From the NCBI GenBank assembly GCA_024305405.1, contig JAKNDB010000098.1:1391501-1455500 (forward strand): a stretch of DNA of 64,000 bases. Direction: 5' to 3'. Shown here in pieces: positions 26,917 through 39,256 of this stretch (positions are counted from its first letter, which is position 1; each line of letters starts with the position of its first letter). The stretch comes from Dirofilaria immitis (lineage: Eukaryota > Nematoda > Chromadorea > Rhabditida > Onchocercidae). The translations under genes and the position numbers were made by a program. A model generated the notes under the pieces. That model worked only from the letters and a program-made list of their open reading frames with translations, was not told the DNA's origin and ran no database searches.

Positions 26917-29900
26917 TCAGAAATTGGCTGGTGCAGCTATAGGTGCTGGCTTTTATCGAAACCAGTAAGAAGTTTCTTAATTTCGCCAATTGCTTTTGCT
27001 GGGTTCAAATGCTAAAACTAAGCAAATCTGCAGTTCTTCGACAAATTCTTCTGATACCTTATATAGTATTATAGGTAGAAAAATATAATACATGTCAAAG
27101 CGATTAGAGGAAAAAATGAGTGAGCTTTGCAATGTTATACCTTCAACTAACTTCATCAGATAGATGTGATAGAGGAAAATATGAGTAAGTTTTGCAGTGT
27201 TATACCTTCAACTAACTTCATCAAATAGCAGAAGATACTACTCATTGAAGCTGAGGAATAGTAGTATTTTCTTCATTAAAGTTTTAAATAGAAATAAAAA
27301 TTAACCGACTTCTAGTAAGTATCTGTACATACCTTCGGGCAAGTTTTTGTACAATTTAAAATAGTATGGCATTTGAAAGCACTAAAATGATCGTGTATTT
27401 TTGACAGTCGCTCCTCAGCATAGTCATCTCGCGAATCAATCATCCATCTGCAAAATTACGAAATATTACTTTAAAAAAATGTTTAATACATCCAATTATA
27501 AGAAATCAAATATAACGACAGCTCATAGCATTCATTTTGCTGATTAACTTTTTTTTATTCGATTAACCTTTTCATGTGCATAACGAATGTTTGATTAATT
27601 GCTCATAGCAAAACCACAATAATCCAGATAAGATATACACACATATATTTATTTTAATCTCCGTCATCTACTCATAATTCGTTAGAATTTTAAATAAAAT
27701 ATCAAATAGCCGAATGATATCAAAAAATGATATTACCATAACCTGCCTTATTAATTACTAAAATGGCATCAATTTCTGTAACATTAATAATTTTTATAAT
27801 TTCTATGATTTAACAACAAATCATTATAATCAAAAGAACTATGAAACCATTATAGTCAAAAACAACTATGCTAATTTAAATTTATTCTAAAGCTTCACGA
27901 CCACTTTTAATCATTAAACCGTTGACCAAGCTCATTTTTCCGGTAACATGTGATCATCTGTAAGTGCCAGATTACTAACTACCAAACAGATTTGAATGAT
28001 GGTCGAGTTTAAAATACTCATAAAAAACCTTTAATATTTCTGGAAAAAGTAAACATTATAAAAATGCAAGCCTATAAGATTGCAGAAGAATCGCTGGTCC
28101 CAGATACTTGTCTGCATTCCACCAATACGATGGACAACTCGCGCTGCAGCAAGCACAAAGAATGCATTCATATAATCCATCCTGAACATACTGTCAGAAT
28201 TAACAACATAATACTTCATCTGTATTGATGATAGGGAGACGAAAAGATATTTTAAAATTCTGCAAATAACTATAATTTTAAAATTCTAATCAAATTTTCA
28301 TCTGCTAACCAGTTTTTCACGCTCCTTTTCTGTTTGATACATCTGTTTCTCACCAAGTACCAATTTGTTTTTCTTCTTCAGCCATGGCTCAATTGATGCG
28401 TATTGTGCGTAAAACAAGTTCATGTCTGGCACCAAATCCTTGAAAACGGGTATAATATACGTTACAAATAACAATTAGTGATTAATTCAGATCTGAGCCC
28501 TAGACGGCAACCTAGAACGGAAGTCTATAGATGAATAAAAATACAAAAACTATACACAGTGGAAGAGCAAATTTTAACCCTTGAAAATGCTCCACAGAAT
28601 TCAGCAGTACTTTATGGCATCAGTCAAGCTCTAGTCTATAAGATAAGGAAATGATGAGTCAGCAAATATAATTTTACGTCATAAAGTCCTACCTCTCTCT
28701 CTCTCGAGAAACGAACAGGCCGTTAAAGTCATGATTAAGTAGCTCTTCAAAAATCCATTTCTAGTTATTATGCCTAAAACTTACCTTGATAACAAACATA
28801 TGCGGCAGCGGATAGATTTTACAGCTTTTACTCGTATTTTCGTCAATTTTACAAATACATGCCAAGGTATTCTGGCCATCGATGTTCATAGCACATGAGC
28901 CACAAATGCCTAAGATATTTGTAATTTAAATTCCAATTCTCTTTGAAAATAATCTGTGTTGTCTATTTATCGTTGTAAGCAAGAAATAAAAATTATAATG
29001 TTCTAAGAAGTACATTAATGAACAAACAATGAAATATGAAATCTAATATGATATTATTCTTCAAAACCGACTAATAGTAGAACAGTCAATGTATTGACCA
29101 TAACGGTAAGAAAATTTCTTATTATTTACGAACTATGAAATATGCTAAGTTTCATTATTTTTTCCCATTGTGAGAAACTCTATCATAGTTATTCTCTCTT
29201 CAAAGAAACACATATGCAAAATACCTTCACGACATGAACGGCGGAAAGTAAGAGTTGGATCAACTTCATTTTTAATTTTGATCAGTGCATCCAAAATCAT
29301 TGCACCACATTCATCCAAGTCGATATCGTACTTCTGAAACAAAATTCACCAAATATAAGTGAAGCATACAGCGCATAACATATATATATATAAAGCCGTC
29401 AACTACGAGCGTTATAAATTCCGATTTCTAATTTAGTTAGGAATTTAGTAAACTACGAGCGTTATAAATTCCGATTTCTAATTTAGTTAGGAATTTAGTT
29501 TACATAAGTGTGTGTTGTCATAGATTTTTTTGTGACGAAGTTCAATATTTTTATAAATTGCTTAATAACATTCCAAAGTTAAATAATAATTAACGGCACA
29601 ATTACAACATACGTTGAATATCTTATTTATATATACAAAGCCGATGTAGAAAAAGGAAAAAATTTCCACATTTTTGTAGAGGTTCTCTTCAAATCCTCCT
29701 CTTGATAGAAGCTAGACTTCTATTCAACATTGCCAGCAATACGAGTATAATCGATAGAGGTGATACAAGGGGTATATGAATTCGATTAACTACTGCAATC
29801 TAACTTCCGATTTATTTAATCATTCTCAAATATCTGCAAACACTGCAATATCCTTACTATTTCATCACTCTGAAATTTCTTAAAAATTGCTAAATCAATT

Positions 29901-30081
29901 TAGATAGAAAGAACATAAGTCCTAACCTGCAATTTAGGTTGTGATCCGGGTTTTCCGGATCATAGCGATATATTTCGAATGTTTTAACACGTTTCCCTGT
30001 TGGTGGTGTTGATGATACGCAACGTGCCATCTGGCAAACAAGATTTCCGGTACGACAAAAACTGGTTGCACAACGAATCAT
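26917..30081 (-). CDS. sdhb-1: Succinate dehydrogenase [ubiquinone] iron–sulfur subunit, mitochondrial
   Basis: Complex II subunit B, passing electrons from the flavoprotein to ubiquinone on the inner mitochondrial membrane. Seven exons: 29927–30081, 29225–29333, 28785–28909, 28310–28438, 28072–28181, 27333–27447, 26917–27011, about 279 residues, the usual family length. All clusters are visible: [2Fe–2S] SCREGICGSC…C, [4Fe–4S] [12 protein letters not shown], and [3Fe–4S] [17 protein letters not shown]. The N-terminus [16 protein letters not shown] fits a mitochondrial presequence. Two single-base gaps break the frame: TT at 29939–29940 (…DHKPKLQ when restored) and the T run 26951–26954 near the C-terminus; unrepaired, the frame stops at 26937. 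Exon 5 ends with a GC rather than GT donor. Identification is certain; the gaps are read as assembly errors. Confidence 0.96.
27098..27236. repeat. Tandem duplication in the last sdhb-1 intron
   Basis: Two units of about 70 bp sharing GAGGAAAA(A)ATGAGT, TTTTGCA.TGTTATACC and TTCAACTAACTTCATCA. It is intronic. Confidence 0.8.
29401..29500. repeat. Near-perfect 50-bp tandem duplication in the first sdhb-1 intron
   Basis: AACTACGAGCGTTATAAATT… at 29401–29450 is repeated at 29451–29500 with only the last base of the unit differing. It is a recent event, or an assembly duplication. Confidence 0.9.
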
Positions 30082-30097
30082 TATTTTTTTTTGATAA

Positions 30098-30103
30098 CTA
30101 AAA
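30098..30103 (-). promoter_or_regulatory. Candidate SL trans-splice acceptor of sdhb-1
   Basis: A TTTTAG on the minus strand lies 16 bases upstream of the ATG at 30081 with no intron donor needed before it. This is the usual place for nematode SL trans-splicing. Confidence 0.45.
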
Positions 30104-30940
30104 CAAATGACATTTTTAAATGAGCATAATTAGTATGGATGTAATGAACGGAATGAATGAATGTAAAATTAACTATTATTTCAGCATGCTTATACATTAC
30201 ATAAATTGCTTGTTATATGATTATATTATATCAAATAACTATATGATATAATATAATATCAAATATATAATAGAGTTCTTTTTTCCCTTCCCCCTCCTTT
30301 TTAGCATTAAAGCTAAAATTAGCATATTTTGTATCTAAAAAAAAAAAAACAATAATTCAAACGAATGATTGATATTTTATTCTATTAAAAGTATAAAAGA
30401 GAGAAATAAAACGATGGTAAAATGTAATAATCAATATTTCCTCAATAATTAATAAATATTATCATATGATTTGTTAATAAAGAATAAGCGTCTTTTATTA
30501 TCAATACGCCTCAATAAATCAATATATAAAAAGTTTTTTTTTAAATGCTCAAACGTTTCTATTATGTATGATGTTAAAATTGCTTATATAAAAATAAGTT
30601 TAGCATAAATTTCATTCACGTGAAAATATATAATGTATTTATGATGACGTATATGAATAACGTTAAAAATGTATTTATGATGACGTATAGGAATAACGTT
30701 AAAAACGTCAAAAAACTAACTATCCCAATTGATAATGGAATATTTATTGATAAAAGAGAATGTTATGAAGAAGTGATGATCGATAGAAAGAGTAATGAAC
30801 GAACGATACGAACAACAAGTGCATTTTATGTGTATATAATACATATACGCAGAGATATATAGATATGTATGCAGAGATGCAGAACCGATATTCTAATTTT
30901 CCATCTTTCGATAATTCCTTCTTCGTTGATGCACTTTAAA
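30104..30940. other. Upstream flank of sdhb-1, no gene seen
   Basis: AT-rich sequence. A 33–34 bp direct repeat (ATGTATTTATGATGACGTAT.GAATAACGTTAAAAA) occurs twice at about 30631–30704. The open frame that spans it looks accidental. Confidence 0.5.
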
Positions 30941-30954
30941 GTGCACATACCATA

Positions 30955-31183
30955 TACGTATGAACACACATATACATACATACATATATACGCACACACA
31001 TACATACACATATACACATATATATATACATTATACATAGAAAAATACATATTCACACATGCTCACGCATATATACATACACATAACACACACATACACA
31101 CTCATATATATGCATATATACATCATATGTAGACGTACATACATACATATATGCATACATATATACATACATACATACATACA

Positions 31184-31216
<33 letters not shown>

Positions 31217-31460
31217 GCATACGTACGTACATACATACGTACGTAGATACATATATACATACATACATAAATACATGTATACATACATACATACACGTAT
31301 ACATATATACATACGCATACACATATATATACATACATCGTATTCACATACACACAGATATATATATATACGCTCAGACACACATGCACACTGATCTACA
31401 CACACACACACACACCACTGGTCTACACACACACACACACACACAGAGCGTGTACACGTA
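30955..31460. repeat. Large compound microsatellite (ATAC, TATACA, AC)
   Basis: About 500 bp of CATA/TACA repeats, including an uninterrupted run of ATAC units at about 31165–31215, then two AC tracts at about 31395–31445. It gives long Y/H/I/C/V open frames on both strands, which are artefacts of the repeat. Confidence 0.97.
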
Positions 31461-31784
31461 TGCATGCATCATATAAATAATGCGCATGCTCACATGATCA
31501 TATAAATAGAGTAGAGTAGGTAAAAACTAATTGGAATATAATGGATGGATGATTTGATGATGTACGTGTTATTTCACGTTGTGGTACGCGTTACAACTTA
31601 CGTGTTATAGTTGACTTAAATATTTTTTCTTCATTTATATGTGTATAAGAGAATAACAATCTATAAGTATTAACGGGAGTAGGACTTTATCAGCAAGTGA
31701 CGTGAATTTTTTTTAGAAAGGCTATCTATTGTATATCTATTGTATACGTACGTTTAATGCATCAAATAACAAACATGAAAGATC

Positions 31785-32315
31785 AGGAGATTCTGGTATG
31801 ATTTGATAGTTATTAGTAATTGATAGTTTCGGGAAAAATCTAACGTGAAGATAATGTGATTCAAGTTATTGCTATTAATTGATATCTTTAACCAAAATTA
31901 AACGTAAAATTAGTATAATTCAGTATTCTTTGTTAATTAATACCTTCAAGAAAATCTAATTTGAAATTAGTATGATTCAGTAGTTGTTATTAACTAATAC
32001 CTTTAACAGAATCTAATTTGAAATTAGTATTGTTATTAATTAACAGCTTCAAGAGAATCTAATTTGTAGTTAGTATGATTCAGTAATTATTACTAATTAA
32101 CAGATTTAAGAGAGAATCTAATTTCGTTTGATTTAATGGTTGTTACTAATTAGTAGCTTTAAGAGAGTGAAACCTGAAATTCATATGATTTAGATGTTAT
32201 TACTAATTGATACTTTTAAAAGAGTGTAATTCATATGGTTTAATTGTTATTACTAATTAATGCCTTCAAGAGAATTTAACATGAATTATTAATTAGTGAC
32301 TTCAACAAAATTATC
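31785..32315. repeat. ~65-bp minisatellite, about eight degenerate units
   Basis: Units follow TTATTACTAATTAATA, then CCTTTAAGAGAATCTAATTTG, then AAATTAGTATGATTCAGT. Good copies start near 31860, 31930, 31990, 32035, 32085, 32145, 32195 and 32245. Divergence between units suggests age. Confidence 0.85.
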
Positions 32316-33104
32316 ACTACATAGGATTAGCAATAACTGAGAAATCCTCTAAGTAGATCCATGGATTTTCCCAGAAATTCCGACAATCCGTAGCAATGAC
32401 CATTTGCGCATATTTGCGCAGATTATTCGGCTCTCATCGGATTAAATAGAATCGGGCTGAATCTCTTTCGTTACTCCGGTGTACTGCTATAGTCAAATTA
32501 TAATAAATATATCAAATCGGTGGTCAGAAAGTTCAATTATAAATGCTCAATTTATGAATAACATAGAGGAATTGATAACATTTGATTTTCAGAAAATCTT
32601 TCAGAAAACTAACAACTTTCTAGGGAACTTTGTATTTTTAGTTTTTAAATTTTGATGTAATTACTCAATTGATAACATTAATTATTAAAATTATCGGAAA
32701 AATTTTCCGCATAACAATTAAGGAAAAAGATTAGTACTTATTGAGTCAGTGCTTCCGGGCGGCACAAAATATCGAACATTTTTACTTTTTAAGATGTCTC
32801 TGTCATCATTACTGAGTGCATATTTATTGTATTTTTTTTTTTTTTTGGATATTTTGGAAGATGATATTCTCGGAGAAATGTATGAATAACAATGTAATAC
32901 ATTATTTTAAAAAGAATTACTTGTAAGATTGAAAATTAATCGTGTCGTTTAAGTGGTTTGCATTTAGTTCCACAATTTTAACATTTTTAACGGTTGGATA
33001 TAATTTCGGCATTGCTATAATGACTAAACATCAATTATATTTTCCGTGATCGCTTATTTCCGATTTCAGCTTAATGACATTATGATAAATCTAATCAACT
33101 GCAA

Positions 33105-33110
33105 TTGCAG
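33105..33110 (+). promoter_or_regulatory. Candidate SL trans-splice acceptor of the Tudor-like gene
   Basis: TTGCAG ends 34 bases before the ATG at 33145. Between them is a six-codon upstream frame (ATG at 33116, stop TAG) that could lower translation if the transcript starts here. Confidence 0.4.
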
Positions 33111-33144
33111 GTGCAATGTGCATAAGTTCTGATTAGTCACTTTG

Positions 33145-35902
33145 ATGACATCTCACAAAAATTCAGTAATTATTTCTGGAGCTGATAATTTAGATAACAG
33201 TACAGTGGAGCTTATCCCGGTTGATGGAATCAGACAGCATGAATCCGTGCAACAGCATCAGAATACCGCGGGCATGAGTTATACTACGGTACGTTTTATT
33301 TCCGCAAACACTTTTTGTACTGCAGAATAATAGTTCTTAAAAAACATTACATTTATTCAGCATTTAACATATACATTAGTTTCACTTCAAATATCAGCAA
33401 CAATTAATGTATATTTATTATTTCAGTAATTTCTTAAATCAGTAGATTTCTTATGAATCGTAGCTGACATTTGATTATATATGCATATATTTTTATATAT
33501 TAAAAATATTGCCATTATAATGCATAGCTTTATATATGACATGTTTTATATGATTGTATAACAATATATATGTAAATTCCAGATTGAAATCTTGTGCTTA
33601 AGAAATTACAAATTTTAGATTCCGTTGGAAGTACTAGAAGTAGCCGGTATTGATGTTCAGAATTCGGGTGAATTAACTCAAGAGCAAATAAGCACAATCA
33701 TGTCTTTGATAGAACCAACTAGTGCTACTCAGTCGCATAATTTCAAGCAAGAGCAAACTGATATACCGCAATCATCTTATGCTAATAGCATGCCAAGTTC
33801 TTCATCTGAAACCGGAGATCGTTTAACGCTGTATATTCTGGACGATGGCTCACTGAAACTTACGGATGCCGCACTTCAAAAGGAGTTTTTGTAAGCTTTC
33901 GATTTCATTATTTGAGTTCTATGGTTTTATTATTCAAAAATAGTTAATTAACAGTGCTAATAGTTTAACCTTTTTGATTGGTTTTGCTTAATGATTCATT
34001 GGCGTGACAATGTATATATATATATATATGTAATGAAAAATTGCGATACACTAACTAAGCGTCACATATGATTCTGAAACTCAGAAAGCAAAATAATATA
34101 GCATTACCTCGATCTTGTTTTGAGTTGTTCGAGTGTTAAATTTATAATTTCAGTTCACACCAAGAGAATTAGCATTGCACAATATTGATGTTGAAAATTT
34201 GACTGATGAAACATTAGAAAGAATCATTCAGATGGCAATGGAATCGTAAGATTTTACTTTTGTCTATTTTAAATAGACTTTCTAAATCAAATGCATAATT
34301 TAAAAAATATTTTAGATGATGACTTCTGAAAAAATTTAAGTCACACTTTAATCCAGAGATTAAAGTTTCATTTTCCAGAAACGAAGCGATGGTAATGAAA
34401 AGACGAAGAATGGAAGATGGTGATTGTGTGGGATTTGCAGGATTTTTAACTGTAAGTTCTCCATTCTAAAAGAAGTTGTTTATGTAGATTTACATTCACA
34501 TTAACACTCATTTATTAAGAAGAAAACCCTCACTTCAGAATACTTCAATGGAACCATCGACATCTACTTCTGCAAAAAGAGCACTCGTCACTGGTAAAAT
34601 TTTTATATTTTTATTGGATTTCTCTGAATTTATTGCTTTATTAAATTGTCAGAAATTGAATTCACTAAACTCTAGGCTTTCATTTTTAAGGGTTTGTTTC
34701 TTTCTATATATCAACGTAAAGTTCTTCAAATTTTAAATTTAATTTAAAAAGAAGGAATGTTAATGCGATTATTCCAGAAGATCACCATATCGAACCACCT
34801 CTATCCTTAATAGGCACTGAAGTTGAAATTAAACGAGGTGGTAAAGTATATTCCGCCACAATTAAATACTGCAGGCAGAGTAGTGGATACAAAGTGCAAT
34901 TTAGTGATGGTCATTTCGAATGGGTTAGTGAAGATGAAATACGATTACTTCCTGGTGTGTTTACATAATTTTAAATCAGTTCTCTTTTTTAATATTATCT
35001 TTTGTTTTTAATGTCATATTTCTATTAAAATCGGAAATTAATTAGTAATCTGTTGTCGTTCTAGATGAAAATACTAGAAAACGTACCGATCATGAATCCT
35101 ATAGTGAAAAAGTAGGAGCTATATCTTCCGGACCTGTTGATGAAGATACAATATCAAAAACTATTAATGGCCGAAGATGCATTTCTCAAATTCCAGGTAT
35201 GTATCTTTTATTTAATTATTCAATAATATTCTAGAATTAAAACCAATGATTATTTGGGTAATATATTCTAGGCATCAAAATTACTTCAGCGAATGGTTTT
35301 CATAAAGAAGAAGAGCCGAATTTTTGTTGTGTTGTATGCGATCAGAAAGTTTATCAAAAGGTTTGCTCTTCCTTATTACCATACTTTTGAAATTTGCATA
35401 TCCCTTTAATTTTCAAATAAAAATTAATTTCTTAAATAAATAAAAAACTAATTTTTAAATAAAATTATATCAAATTTGTATGGGGAGGGAAATGTTTTGT
35501 TTGGACTCTAGAAAATGATAATTTTACATAATGGAAGGAGGAAGTCGGAAATGGATGCAAGTAATCCATAGAATAATACAAAATGAAGCGGTATAATCAT
35601 ATAAAAGCTGTGATTACATCTGAATGTATGGAGAGCATCACGCAAAATTTCATTCCATAATTTAGTTTTTCGCACTTTTTGAAAATTGGAAATCGTCACC
35701 GTTTCTTATAATTCATTTACAAACATTTTAGGAACCACAGTATATTGTTATACGGATTCCTGCTTGCGATAGATGTGCTGAGCAAAAGATGATTTTGCTT
35801 GATGGTAACACAAAAGATTGTGAGGCGCAGACATGTACTAGTGTTCTGAAAAGTGATCATTGTACTGCTAATGTCGCAAATGACGAACAGAGAAGGAACT
35901 AG
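33145..35902 (+). CDS. Tudor-like domain protein with paired CxxC motifs, probably nuclear
   Basis: Nine exons: 33145–33288, 33619–33890, 34154–34245, 34379–34451, 34539–34593, 34778–34954, 35065–35196, 35272–35360, 35732–35902, about 401 residues. An in-frame TGA just upstream supports the ATG at 33145. Residues ~210–265 (LIGTEVEIKRGGKVYSATIK…VQFSDGHFEWV…IRLL) look like a Tudor fold, the type that reads methylated chromatin or protein arms. Near the C-terminus CCVVCDQK…CDRCAEQK gives two CxxC pairs, a likely zinc site. Two helical stretches in exons 2 and 3 resemble each other (LEVLEVAGIDVQN and RELALHNIDVENL). KRRR near residue 175 could be a nuclear signal. The exon 2/3 phase clash needs one extra T in the run 33886–33890. 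I do not recognise a named orthologue. Confidence 0.7.
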
Positions 35903-36464
35903 TCACAGTGATGGTTTTAATAATTCATGTGCATATTTTCAAAAACTTTTGGTCTTTCGATGGATGTAAAAATATATCTGCCAAGCACAGAATATTTAGG
36001 GGGCTTTTGTTATTGAATCATCGAAGCTTAATGACAATCTCGAGACATTCAGTGATATTAAGATATTGTTAGGAGAAAAAAATTTAATCAAAAGATGGGT
36101 TTTACTGTAAAATCTTACAGTTTATTTAAGAAATTCTGAATATAGAGACAAGTTTGCAGAATTTTCTGAACAAACGACTAGTTTTGTATAAATCACAAAA
36201 GCAAAGAAATTGTTTCATACATCCAACTTCTTTATTCTTTACTTACCTAAGAAATTAGACCGGTGATTATGTATCTGAAGTCTGATCATATATTTTTTCT
36301 TTTCTAGATCTCTTCAAAAAATCTTTCGGAAAAATTTTAGTGGAATGCATTTTCTGTAGATATCAGTAATTAGCAGTTGAATTCTTTATTTTATTTCAGA
36401 TTTCAAGTTTAAAGTTTGATATTAAGATTTATATTTTGAAAAAAAAAAGGAAGTCTTTGAGGGA
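35903..36464. other. Convergent intergenic spacer
   Basis: 3' flanks of the Tudor-like gene (plus) and the ECI2-like gene (minus). No exon or repeat is seen. Confidence 0.5.
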
Positions 36465-39256
36465 TCATTTCTTCCTTATCATAAATCGTTGTATTGCATT
36501 CAGACATTCCGCACTTTGCCAACGCTGCATCAGCAGAGAAGTCTCACGTTCATTTTGCGCGAGAAGTGCCTCACGATGTATGTTTCGGAGTAATTCCTTG
36601 TTATAAAATAATGATTCAGGTGGTAATTGCGATATTTTTCGCACATAGGCTTTTGCCTCTTCTTGAAAATTGACTGATGGCACTACCCGACATATTAAAT
36701 TTCGCTCAAATGCTTCTTGTGCAGTCAATTTTTATCGAAAATTAGAATTTCTGATGCCTGAAATGCTTTAACGACACAAAATTTATAATTTCTGTTAAAT
36801 TATGTCAATTTCACGAGGTGAAAATCTGTTGTTTGATAGCATAGCTTTGAACCCTGGCATAATTTGAAATCAGTTTGTATTCATATTCGTTTTAAAATTA
36901 TTTGTTTATCAGCCTACTAATTTATTATTCATGTCATTGCTAACCTTGCTATGTCCCATTATCATCGGAAATGTATACGATGAACAACCTTCCGGAGACT
37001 GTCCAAGTGATGTAAATGGTGTATTGAAAGTTGCCTAAAATTGCGAAGAATTTTTATCTATAAATTAACTAATCGTATTGTTAAAATCAAAAAGAGTAAA
37101 ATTAATTAATTTCCAACGAACCTTATTTGAAGCAATAACTAGGTCAAATAAAGGAAGTATGGTAACAGCAATGCCAATTGCAGGGCCATTAACAAGTGCG
37201 ATTAAGACTTTCTTGTGATTAATATAAGCAGCAATGTAAGAATTCAGTATCTGGCTTGCTTCAGAAGCCATCTGTGGTATATCATCAGGACTGTTGATTT
37301 TGGTAAAATTTGACAAGTCGTTGCCACTGCAGTAATAATGACCTGATCCTATTAATTCGGATTTATAGATTCGGAATATAATAATTTATAGAACTTCGAT
37401 TAAAATGCTCGAAAGTGAGGAATGTTTAGAAACAAAAATTGCTGACATGTTGGATAACATAATAAGAATACTTACCGATGAATGCAGTAACTGTGGTACC
37501 AATTTCGTTTGCATAATTCAAGGCATTCGTGATACCGCTATACATCTAAATCTTAGTCTTAAGTTCGAAACTTTAATTGGAATTAGGCCATTAATATTAA
37601 TCGTTTTTTATCATAAATCAATTTCGTATATGGTACAGTATTATTTCTTTAAAATGCTTTAATTTTACGTACATCCTTTGCGTTAAACTAAATTATATTA
37701 ACTGCAAACTGTTATTGGCTCAAATTTGAGTGACTTTATAATTATCCATTCAAACAATCAAAAAATATTGGAAATATTTTTTGATAATGTAAGAAATTTT
37801 CACTTATTTACCTCCAATGTTAAAGCATTATATTTGCTTGGCCTATTTAGTATTATCCATAAAATCTTGTCTTCAATCATAATATCAAGACCGGGCACAG
37901 GTTTCAAACTATCGCAGACTGTTGTAGACGAAGCTTCTGTAGTATCTGTCGCATATAATTTATTGACCATATCGATATACATCTTTTGTGCTTCGTCCTG
38001 AATATTTACAACAAAATTTTACCAGATTTGGATATGAGGAAATGGGAATAGAATGCATAAAATAAAAGTAAGAATTGGCATAAAATTTCATTATCATTAT
38101 GATTATTCAAAAAGGTAACACCATTGATTTTCCTTTGAATTCTTTCCAGGCATCATATTTCGCCTGTGAAGGTGATGGTAATAGTGGTCGCTTGTTTTCA
38201 ATATCACCAATCGTTGCCTTTGAAATAAATGAAAGTAACTATATGAATAATCTCAAAATAATAATCGCAAAAATTTCTATTACAAAAAAAGAAATCCGCA
38301 TTTTATTAAAGAAGAGAATGATATGATAGATTTACTTGTTTATAAAGCCCATAAAGTTTCAGCTTCGTTGATATGTCTTGCTCTTCCGGCAATTGTTTTA
38401 CTTTTTCGACAGCTTGTTGAAATTCTGTTCTCCAAGATTTCAATCTGCAAATTCAATTTTAATTAATGTTCAAAATTTCGAAATTCAGAGAAAAAAATTC
38501 AAATTTTTAAGATAAAAAAAAATTGAAGGAAGGATTTGTTGATAATTTTTCTATCAAAATTCCAGCTTAAATTATCAATTTAAAAAGATAAAGTTTAATT
38601 TTTCACAATTAAATTTCTTCAAAGATTTTTAAATATAAGGCACAATTTATTAATTATGCTAAATTTTGAAGAAATAAAAGTGAAACTTTTGAGAAAATTT
38701 TTTTAACATATATAATTATGAGCTAATGGCAATATTTCAAAAATAATATTTCCATATTTTCTTACGTTCTTCACAAACACTGATAATATTAAAATTAAAA
38801 AATTGATCAAAAAATTAAAATTTCCATTTTCAATTTCTTTGTTTTATAACTTTTGCTAATAACATTAGTAACGATTTTTCAATTTTTAAATTAGTATTCT
38901 TTATATATTTTCTTATCTAATAGTCTTAAAAAAACTATTTCAAAATATGGTATTTAAGGGAAGACATTCAAGTAGCGAAAGTTTTGTATTTTTGAAATAT
39001 ATTTCAAGAAAGAATATTACGAAAGTTTTGTCTCTTTTTTACGATTAATGAAATATAATCGATTGATTTTATCATATATCTCGTATAGATATGCAATGAG
39101 TGTTTTGTAAATATATGAAGTATTTCAAGAAAATTTATACTTGAAAAAAATTGAATAAATAAATAGAAATAAAAAAGCTTACCTGAAAAGATTTTTTTGT
39201 AAAAAGAATTTTGATGATTGAAATTGTTGAAACCATAATGATGAAGTAAAATTCAT
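36465..39256 (-). CDS. ech-4: Acyl-CoA-binding domain / enoyl-CoA delta isomerase 2, mitochondrial
   Basis: Eight exons: 39183–39256, 38336–38444, 38122–38217, 37812–37997, 37476–37545, 37122–37348, 36945–37034, 36465–36757, about 381 residues. It shifts the double bond of 3-enoyl-CoA to 2-enoyl-CoA so that unsaturated fatty acids can enter beta-oxidation. The N-terminus [18 protein letters not shown] looks like a mitochondrial presequence. Residues ~26–115 are an acyl-CoA-binding domain ([14 protein letters not shown]…[13 protein letters not shown]). The crotonase fold follows, with oxyanion-hole parts [10 protein letters not shown] and NGPAIGIAV and the family's catalytic glutamate in [11 protein letters not shown]. 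The C-terminus ends IRKK, not a peroxisomal SKL-type signal. The frame breaks at the T run 36729–36733; one more base restores [16 protein letters not shown]. The domain order matches human ECI2 and C. elegans ech-4; the symbol is by similarity. Confidence 0.9.

Larger units (their letters stand above)
31461..33144. other. Intergenic region upstream of the Tudor-like gene
   Basis: Contains the minisatellite listed at 31785–32315. The rest (32316–33144) is unique AT-rich sequence with a slightly GC-richer stretch near 32340–32480. No exon is seen. It probably includes the promoter of the gene starting at 33145. Confidence 0.5.

Noticed and set aside
26917..30081. sdhb-1 as a pseudogene because of frameshifts
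   Set aside because: All iron–sulfur ligands, splice sites and length are intact; the breaks are single-base gaps in short runs, seen in every gene of the window.
30826..31465. Several open frames of 76–144 codons on both strands
   Set aside because: They are translations of an ATAC/AC microsatellite (Y/H/I/C/V only).
37405..38326. Three plus-strand open frames of 75–91 codons
   Set aside because: They are antisense shadows of the ECI2-like exons and introns.
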